Origin: Tilletia caries
Taxonomy: Eukaryota; Basidiomycota; Exobasidiomycetes; Tilletiales; Tilletiaceae
Length of the DNA stretch: 64,000 bases
NCBI GenBank assembly: GCA_032718865.1
Contig: JALUTQ010000039.1
Coordinates: 558,001-622,000 of the forward strand
Direction of reading: 5' to 3'
The translations under genes were made by a program, and so were the position numbers. Each line of letters opens with the position of its first letter. Positions within the stretch are counted from its first letter, which is position 1. Below are positions 58,001-64,000 of this stretch, one piece after another. A model generated the notes under the pieces. The model did no database searches, was not told the origin of the DNA, and worked only from the letters and a program-made list of their open reading frames with translations.

Positions 58001-58601
58001 CCACGAAAAAGATCAAGCTCAACATGATGGCTGCTCACGACAGCATCATCGCCTCTCGCACCCGACAGACCACGCAAGCTAATAAGCGTCGGTCAGTCAC
58101 AGAACCGTACCAGGTAGGCGACTTGGTCTACTTGTCCACCAAGAATCTTAAGCTTCCAACAGGACGAGCATCTAAGTTACTGCCACGATACCTTGGCCCG
58201 TACAAGATCGCCAAGTGTCTTGTGGAGCAGGATGCATTCACCATTGAGTTACCTAAAGAACTAAAGGATCGCCGGATCCACCCAACGTTTCACAGTAGCC
58301 TCCTGAAGCCTCACGTACCGAACGACGATAAGTTGTTTCCTGGTCGTGAACCAAAAAGCATTTTTATGACTTTGGTACAAATGAGGATGAAGAGTGGCAA
58401 GTGGAAGATGTCCTCGGTCATCGTTGGCTATCCGCCCGCCTTCAGCTGCTTGTACTATGGTCGACTGGAGAGAACACCTGGGAGCCAATTGAGAATTGCA
58501 ACCGACTCTCTGTGCTGGACAAGTACTTGGAGCTTCATGGTGTACACCAGCCCGACATGCTACCTCAAGGTACTCACACCTCAGGCTTGGTCAGTTCATA
58601 A
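55064..58601 (+). CDS. pol: Family B pol, copy 2
   Basis: Same domain order as copy 1. RNase H (from 56326) is uninterrupted here through ADYLSRFWEDP and the linker up to 57258, because an A3 replaces the A4 of copy 1. Integrase runs from about 57240 to 58010, where an A5 run shifts the frame (A4 in copy 1). The chromodomain ends at 58601. Comparing the copies shows which breaks are copy-specific and which are shared. Confidence 0.88.
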
Positions 58602-59097
58602 ACGTGCAGCACGTGACTACGATCTGACAGCGTTGAGTCCTTTACACAAAAAAACACAAAAGAAAAAAAATACCGAAAACCTCAATTAAACAAATACGCA
58701 GCACTTAGAGGCGTACCGTGCATGACGCAGGAACGAGGGTCCCGTCGGAGTATCTGCACCTACATTCTAGACCTTTGAATATGTGCTGGGACCTGGGTAC
58801 CTGCAGATAAATGGCAGTGCCTTGCATGGTCTAGAACCTCAAACGCCGAAAAAAAATCGGGACGGAGTTTTTAACCCGTTCCTGACCACACCTTCACTCA
58901 ACACCGCTCAGCACTTCACCTCTACGTTGCATCGGCATCGAGTTGAACACCACTCAAAGCAATCCAGCCTTGCGCTCCTGAACGCTTGCTGCGGTGGGCA
59001 GCACACTGCTGATGGTCGCCGTGGATGGGCAGAGAGAAAGCTATATAAGAGACAGTGTCGTGAGGGAGAATTGACTGATTCTACTCATCAAAACACA

Positions 59098-59146
<49 letters not shown>

Positions 59147-59147
<1 letters not shown>

Positions 59148-59820
59148 TGACTTATACACACAGTCACACACTTCTGATCCTCGGATCCCTCCTCGCACTC
59201 CTCGCGACAACACTCCTCACCCTTCCTACTCTCCCAACGACTCTCTGGTCATCAAGGACGAACAAGAGGATCCGGTTCTGCAGTCTTTCGGTTTCTACAC
59301 TCAAGAACGGCTCCCGAACGGCGAAACCGATTCCGAACAAGATGGCGACCCACTTCCATTTGTTCCTCAGTCACAGCACATTCAAACCGCCGTCGACACC
59401 GCCCTTCACTACGTATTTAGTACCTTCTCAATGATGTCAGCTAATACTAGGGCTTGTTACTTTATGTACATGAAGCCGTTTCTCCGTCCTGAGCTGGAGG
59501 AAGCGGTTGCCCAAGCAACTGCTCAGCTCCAGGCTGAGAATGATCGACTTACGGCCGAGAACGAGCGCCTCGACCGACACCTTCGAGCCCGACTCCGACT
59601 CGCCGGCTCCCGGTTTTACTTTCTTCCGGAATCCCGGTGGTCTCAACAGTCGTGGTCTCGCCACTCACTCCGCCAACTCAACCACGCGGACGGGGTCAAC
59701 ATGGCGGCCCAACTTATTGTAGCTGCCGATGGTAACACTCACCAACCCTATCTCCTCCATAACCCCGCTTACCGCTACTGTCTCCGCCGCTTTGCCCCCT
59801 ACTCCCACTCTCACCCTTAA
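59147..59820 (+). CDS. Family B third reading region, copy 2
   Basis: Translations are identical to copy 1: a 95-codon ORF from ATG 59147 with the hydrophobic leader, and the coiled-coil frame open to 59820. Being identical tells us little about selection, since the copies are very young. Confidence 0.5.
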
Positions 59821-59954
59821 AGTTTCTCACTGCTCCCTTTGTCTCTCCACTATGCTCCCTCCACAAAAGATTTCCCTCTTTCTTGACTTCTTCAAAAATT
59901 ACACTTTGGTGAAAAAAACTCTTTTGACTGACATGTCAGCCCAGAAGGGGAGGA

Positions 59955-60984
59955 TGTAAGGTGTCTGACATATGTAGGTGCCACGCGTACATTATTCAGC
60001 ACCTCACAAGTTAACATTTCTATCCTCTCACCCGTACCGACGCGTGGTGACCGACGCGTGGTGCGGGTTGTTTTTCTCTGCGCGCGCGATATGTGGTGCG
60101 CGTTGTTTTTTTATTTTTCTCACCTGAGACGCGCCGCGCGTCGACAATTGTCACGTGGCGCGTGTGGTGTGCGACGCGTGGTGCGCGTTGGTTTCTCAGG
60201 CGCCCAACGCGTGGTGCGCGTCACGTGCCACATATGGTGCGTGTTGTTTACAATTTTGGTGAAGTGTTGGTTCACGCGAATTTACCATCGAAACACATTT
60301 TTCGCGTGGTGAACCAACGCTCACCATGCGCACCGCGCGCACCACTCACCACCGCTTCCTCTCACCTCACCTCGCCACACTCACACTTCCCCTTTGACTC
60401 GTCCCTGCTCCCATGATGACTGTATGACTGTGTATGTATTTAGCCCGTGTCAAAGGATGACTGTGTATTGACTGCTGGGTGATTTATGGTGACTGTTGGA
60501 TGACTACTATCTGACGCGTCAGTTGTCACGTGGCTGTGACTCTTGTGACTCACCAGCACACCGACGCATCCACATCACCACACCTCAGCGCAGCGCACAC
60601 CACACAATGCGCTGCGCATCAGGGGGCACCATGAAAGGTATAAAAGGAGCGCCCTCGCCGCCCTTCTTCCCTTCTGGTCCCCCCAGCTCTTTCCTCTCAC
60701 ACTCCCAGACAACTAACTTAGCAATCACAGATCATTGCAGAGTTAAAGTCTACTGTGTGAAGTCTGAGTCTCATAAAGTTTCATCAAGTGATTGAGAGAG
60801 CCACTTTCACCCACACACCTGTAGGACCACTGGTATACTGGTTAGTTATCTAAACATAGTAGCATAGGCCAAAGTTCAGCAGCGCGTCACTTCTGTCTCT
60901 ATACAACGAGCGGTACTACGCGTCCGACTGTCCAACACCAATTCTATTGTGTTTGCAACGACCTTATAACTAGGAAATCTTACA
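59955..60984 (+). repeat. Family B LTR 3
   Basis: 1030 bp. It has one clear substitution against the other two LTRs (AAGTGATTG versus AAGTAATTG near 60789) plus homopolymer changes such as G5 versus G4 near 60623. It ends TTACA and is followed by the duplication CCCAC and the rest of the acyl-CoA oxidase exon. Confidence 0.95.
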
Positions 60985-62089
60985 CCCACCTTGACCTCCA
61001 CCAAGTGGTGGGCAGGCGGTCTCGGCACTCGGCACCACCGCGACGTGAGTTCTCTCTCTTCCACAACGATACTCGAAGACCCCGCGTCTGGTTTCTCACC
61101 ACCGCCCACCTTTAACCCGTTTCTTTTCCCACCAGTCACGCCGTCGTCCAAGCACAGCTCATCCTTGACGGCAAAGACATTGGCCCGCACCTCTTCTTCG
61201 TCCCCCTCCGCTCCTTCGAGACCGGCCAGCTCTTCGAGGGCGTCCACGCCGGTGACATCGGTCCCAAAGCCTACGGCGCCTTTGGCGGGCTGGACAACGG
61301 ATGGGCGCGTTTCGACAACTACCGGATCCCGCGCGAGAACATGTTCATGAAGCATTCGCAGGTTACGAAGGAGGGGCAGTATGTGAAGCCGCCGTCGTCG
61401 AAGATGTCGTACTTGGGGTTGACCTTCATCCGCTCGCAGATGATCGACCGTTGCGGGTATGTTGTCATATGGGCATCACTTGGTTCTCTCTCTCGATGAT
61501 GTACTCACGCGCCTCTCTCTCTCCCCTTGTAGATAGATGCTTTCTCGTGGCATCACCATCGCCATCCGGTACTCCTCCGTCCGTCGTCAATTCCGCGGCC
61601 CCGACTCAACGACCAAGTCCGACGAAGAACGGGCGGTGATCTCGTACCCGTACCTGAACTGGATGCTCATCCCGATGCTCGCCCAGTCCTACGCGTACAT
61701 CCTGGCGGGCCGTTGGATGCAGGTGCTGTACGAGCAGCTGTCGGAGCAGTTGGAGTCGGGCGATACGACGCTGTTGGCGAATACGCATGTGGCTAGTTCT
61801 TCGTTGAAGGCGTACTGCACTGATCGGAGTCTGGAGGGGATTGTTGGATATATGCATCATCCATGACACTTGGGTCGAGACTGGTCTCACCTTTTAGTAT
61901 AGTGGTAGAATGTTCACAACAGGGATCGAGGCTTGTCGGCAGTCCCTTGCAGGGCACGGGTTCAGCGTGTACAGCGGGTACGTCTTTGGCTATGCTCCCA
62001 ACCTTCCGATTACTCCTGCATCTCCAAAACTAACCTTCCTCCTTCTTCACCTGAAATTATCACTCACTCACAGCTCAACCACACCATCA

Positions 62090-62230
62090 TGCATCTTTCT
62101 GTAATAGTAATCATGTTTTAGAAATGCAATCTTCCTTACTTAGTAGCCTCGGACAGCTCCAATCCCTTCCTCCGCCCGACCACGACCATGATGTCCGACA
62201 CAGGGGGAACCTATGTCATTTTTTTATTTA
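62090..62230 (+). repeat. 140-bp direct repeat, unit 1
   Basis: Matches 62435-62577 over about 140 bp, including CTCGGACAGCTCCAATCCC and CCATGATGTCCGACACAGGG. It begins where the acyl-CoA oxidase similarity is lost, so the rearrangement that removed the C-terminal exons may involve it. Confidence 0.85.
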
Positions 62231-62434
62231 GATTGATAGAAATGATAAATACAGTCTTCCTGATCATGGATGTCAAGGTTTGAGAGAGAAAGAGCCAGAA
62301 TTGAGCGAGATTGATCAGTGCAAACTCGGCGGCTACTTAGTACCCCTGCGCGCGAGCCACATATCGAGCCAGAACTCGCCAGCGCCGCTTCTCGCAAGCA
62401 TCAAGCATCACAAGCTAGTCAATGACACTCTCAC

Positions 62435-62577
62435 GCACCTTTCTGTATTAGCAATCATTTGTGAGAAATGCAGTCTACCTTACTTAGTAGACTCGGACAG
62501 CTCCAATCCCTTCCTCCGCCCGACCACGACCATGATGTCCGACACAGGGGGATCCTATGTCATTTTTTTTGTATAGA
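62435..62577 (+). repeat. 140-bp direct repeat, unit 2
   Basis: Second unit of the direct repeat, offset by about 345 bp. Its right end overlaps the 3' end of the zinc-finger ORF on the other strand. Confidence 0.85.
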
Positions 62578-63044
62578 AAAATGCTGGGGCCGGGGGCTCG
62601 TAGTCGTCGAATATGCCGAAATCAGAGCTCCCTTCCTGCTCTTCATAGTGGCTGGAGAAGGTGTATTCTGAGGTGCTGTTGTTGCTTGGCCCGGCGACGT
62701 GTGAGGACGATGAGGACTGGACCTGTGTCTGTTGAAGAACTGCGCTTCGAGAACGCCTCCTTGACTCTGATCCCAACCCACTCCGAGACTGATTCTGTAG
62801 GTTAAGCCGATCCCTTTCCTGTCTCTTGATGCGCTCCTCGTCTGCTGCTCGTTGCTCCTCCTGGTGATAATGCCATGTTCGTCTCGCAACTGCCTTCATC
62901 TTGCCGGGACCTTGAGCGCATTTTTCGAACGGTGCAGTTGCACCACCATACGTCTTTCGCTGGGTCTTTGCCGGGCTTCGGCGGTCGTATCGAGCTAAGT
63001 AGCAGCGATGAAGCATTGCCATTGCGGGTGGGAGGCATCTGCAT
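62555..63044 (-). CDS. Zinc-finger ORF fragment, transposon-like N terminus
   Basis: Read from ATG 63044, the frame reaches WWCNCTVRK. One A fewer in an A5 run near 62933 continues it into KCAQGPGKMKAV and RRTWHYHQEEQ, then a charged, Ser-rich segment ending at 62555. A Cys-x-Cys...Cys...Arg-Thr-Trp-x-x-His pattern at the N terminus is common in ORFs of fungal DNA transposons. No transposase core is present, so this is a fragment or a short gene of unknown role. Confidence 0.5.
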
Positions 63045-63119
63045 GAGTAGATATGATAGGGGTCACCATCAGCGAAAGATAAGAGTCAGCGAGCAGTTAT
63101 CGGTGATACGCGTAGCGAC

Positions 63120-63735
63120 GTAGAGCATAGAGCAGAACATGAGCGCGCTCTACTCACCGAGGTCAGAGGGTTGTATGCGCTTGAGGGATGCCGAGTGTGT
63201 GCGCTTGAGGGATGCCGAGTGTCTGCGCTTGCCTGGTTGGAGGGCGGAAGGTGGTGCAAGGTTGGAGGGTGAAGGTGGCCGCTCGCCGATGGATCGCCTA
63301 AGTACCGATTTGCCCGTCCATGGCAGCGCGAGCCCTGTGCGAGCCTGCGAGAAAGCACATGTAGATGATCGCTCGTCCAGCCCGGCGCGAGGTCTGCGCG
63401 AGCGTTTTGAAATCTCGAAATTCGCCTGAGTTGGGATTCGCCCGCCCGTGGTAGGGCGAGGTCTGTGCGAGCGTTCTGAAAAAATGAGTGCATCAGCGCG
63501 CGTTGAGCCCAGCGCGAGGGTTGCGCGAGGCCTGCGTGAGCTGTTCAGGGGATCGAATCTGGAAAGGTGCTCGCCCGAGGCCAGTGCGAGTACTGTGCGA
63601 GGTGATGTTGCGCTGGATCTCAGAGCGAGTGACTTGCGCGAGACCCCCTCGCCCAGACTTGAGTGAGCGAGACCTGGGCGAAGGTGCGTCTCGCAGACCC
63701 GGCGAGCACATGCGCGAGAACCCCCCAAATCCCTG
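63120..63735. repeat. Degenerate GCGAG-rich repeat tract
   Basis: Variants of GCGCGAGGTCTGCGCGAGCG recur irregularly, for example near 63388, 63456, 63520 and 63590. Embedded is a perfect 24-bp tandem of TGCGCTTGAGGGATGCCGAG starting at 63176 and 63200, with a partial third unit at 63224. The ORFs on both strands come from the repeats. Confidence 0.75.
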
Positions 63736-63819
63736 ATGAATACGTGAGGTTTGGATTGGAAACCTTTTCTCGGCCGAAAGAAATCGCCCAAGCTTTGTTC
63801 CAATTTCTAAGTTTCTAAC

Positions 63820-63906
63820 AACACGAATAAATGGATTTGGGAGATGGCCACAACCTTGAGTCTGGGGAATACCTCTGGACTCTAAAAGGCCAGGCCGGTC
63901 CCGATG
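63820..63906 (+). repeat. Dispersed repeat, copy 2
   Basis: Same orientation as window positions 1-97 and nearly identical over about 86 bp. After GGTCCCGAT the two copies diverge. Confidence 0.85.
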
Positions 63907-63936
63907 GACAGGGGCTGGCTGAGACAGCTGCTGGAT

Positions 63937-64000
63937 AGTTACTATATAGTAGTTCCAGTCACTTATAGCCACATATAGTGACTATGTCGATCTCACTTCG
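63937..64000 (+). repeat. A/T-rich TAGTnACTAT element, partial copy 2
   Basis: Matches the right part of 41705-41980, including GCCACATATAGTGACTAT. It is cut by the window edge. Confidence 0.65.

Larger units (their letters stand above)
43729..60984 (+). mobile_element. Ty3/Gypsy chromodomain retrotransposon, family B, tandem dimer
   Basis: Three LTRs and two internal regions, LTR-internal-LTR-internal-LTR, 17,256 bp in all. One 5-bp target duplication, CCCAC, flanks the whole array (43724-43728 and 60985-60989), so the array descends from one insertion. LTRs are 1029-1030 bp and internal regions 7085 and 7083 bp. Each internal region has gag-protease, RT, RNase H, integrase and chromodomain in the usual Ty3 order, then an extra reading region before the next LTR. 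Differences between copies are almost all in homopolymer length. Confidence 0.95.
42971..62050 (+). pseudogene. POX1: Acyl-CoA oxidase, broken by a tandem retrotransposon
   Basis: Peroxisomal acyl-CoA oxidase makes trans-2-enoyl-CoA and H2O2 in the first step of beta-oxidation. Recognisable exons: 42971-43364 (PIGPVAQQTAKDA, DPAEIEKVIRNGR), 43436-43530 ([16 protein letters not shown]), 43626-43728 ([19 protein letters not shown], the FAD/substrate region), 60990-61044 (STKWWAGGLG), 61136-61456 (HAVVQAQLILDGKDIGPHLF), 61533 to about 61830 (ITIAIRYSSVRRQF) and about 61910-61978 (GIEACRQSLAGHGF). The insertion at 43729-60984 sits inside one exon, at a Pro codon. Other lesions: a 7-bp tandem duplication TCGGCAC (61022-61035) that shifts the frame, a TAG at 61534-61536 where the exon should continue, and loss of the C-terminal exons after about 62000. 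A working copy would have to lie elsewhere. Confidence 0.9.

Noticed and set aside
61893..61920. tRNA-like A box (TAGTATAGTGG) within the acyl-CoA oxidase remnant
   Set aside because: No matching acceptor stem, anticodon arm or good B box at tRNA spacing. The sequence after it reads as a conserved oxidase exon (GIEACRQSLAGHGF).

Overview
The window is fungal, almost certainly from a basidiomycete. The unique genes have many short introns (about 50-90 nt, GT/AG). They include a class IV chitin synthase, an RGS-LOV photoreceptor and a DDHD phospholipase. The repeats are Ty3/Gypsy retrotransposons and several families of TIR DNA transposon. I cannot name the species. There is no bacterial-style operon, rRNA, CRISPR array or convincing tRNA.

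Layout. 0-3.7 kb: a FAR1/MULE transposase next to a Ulp1-like cysteine protease, both on the minus strand. 5.4-6.0 kb: a hAT-like MITE. 7.3-16.4 kb: a unique block with an RGS-LOV photoreceptor (+), a DDHD phospholipase (-) and a disordered 847-aa protein (+). 16.8-20.3 kb: a CACTA-like element holding two inverted copies of a 1.2-kb TIR element, with a Mutator-like MITE abutting its right end. 20.8-29.1 kb: a Harbinger-like MITE split by a Ty3 element (family A, minus strand), whose 5' LTR carries a second copy of the hAT MITE. 30.3-40.2 kb: a second unique block with a divergent pair, chitin synthase (-) and a Ser/Thr-rich single-pass membrane protein (+). 43.0-62.0 kb: an acyl-CoA oxidase gene broken by a 17.3-kb LTR-internal-LTR-internal-LTR tandem array of a second, chromodomain Ty3 element (family B). 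62-64 kb: short repeats, a zinc-finger transposon-type ORF fragment and repeats shared with other parts of the window.

The unique genes look intact: once exons are joined, every reading frame closes exactly. The mobile elements carry many single-base indels, nearly all in homopolymers. The two tandem family B copies seem to differ from each other only in homopolymer length. This fits a long-read assembly that was well polished only where reads map uniquely, so many transposon frameshifts may not be real. The features most worth follow-up are a Ty3 pol in which RNase H is split around the integrase, a pair of inverted transposons with swapped target-site duplications (a recorded inversion), a MULE with an adjacent Ulp1 gene, the RGS-LOV photoreceptor, and the tandem retrotransposon in the acyl-CoA oxidase gene.
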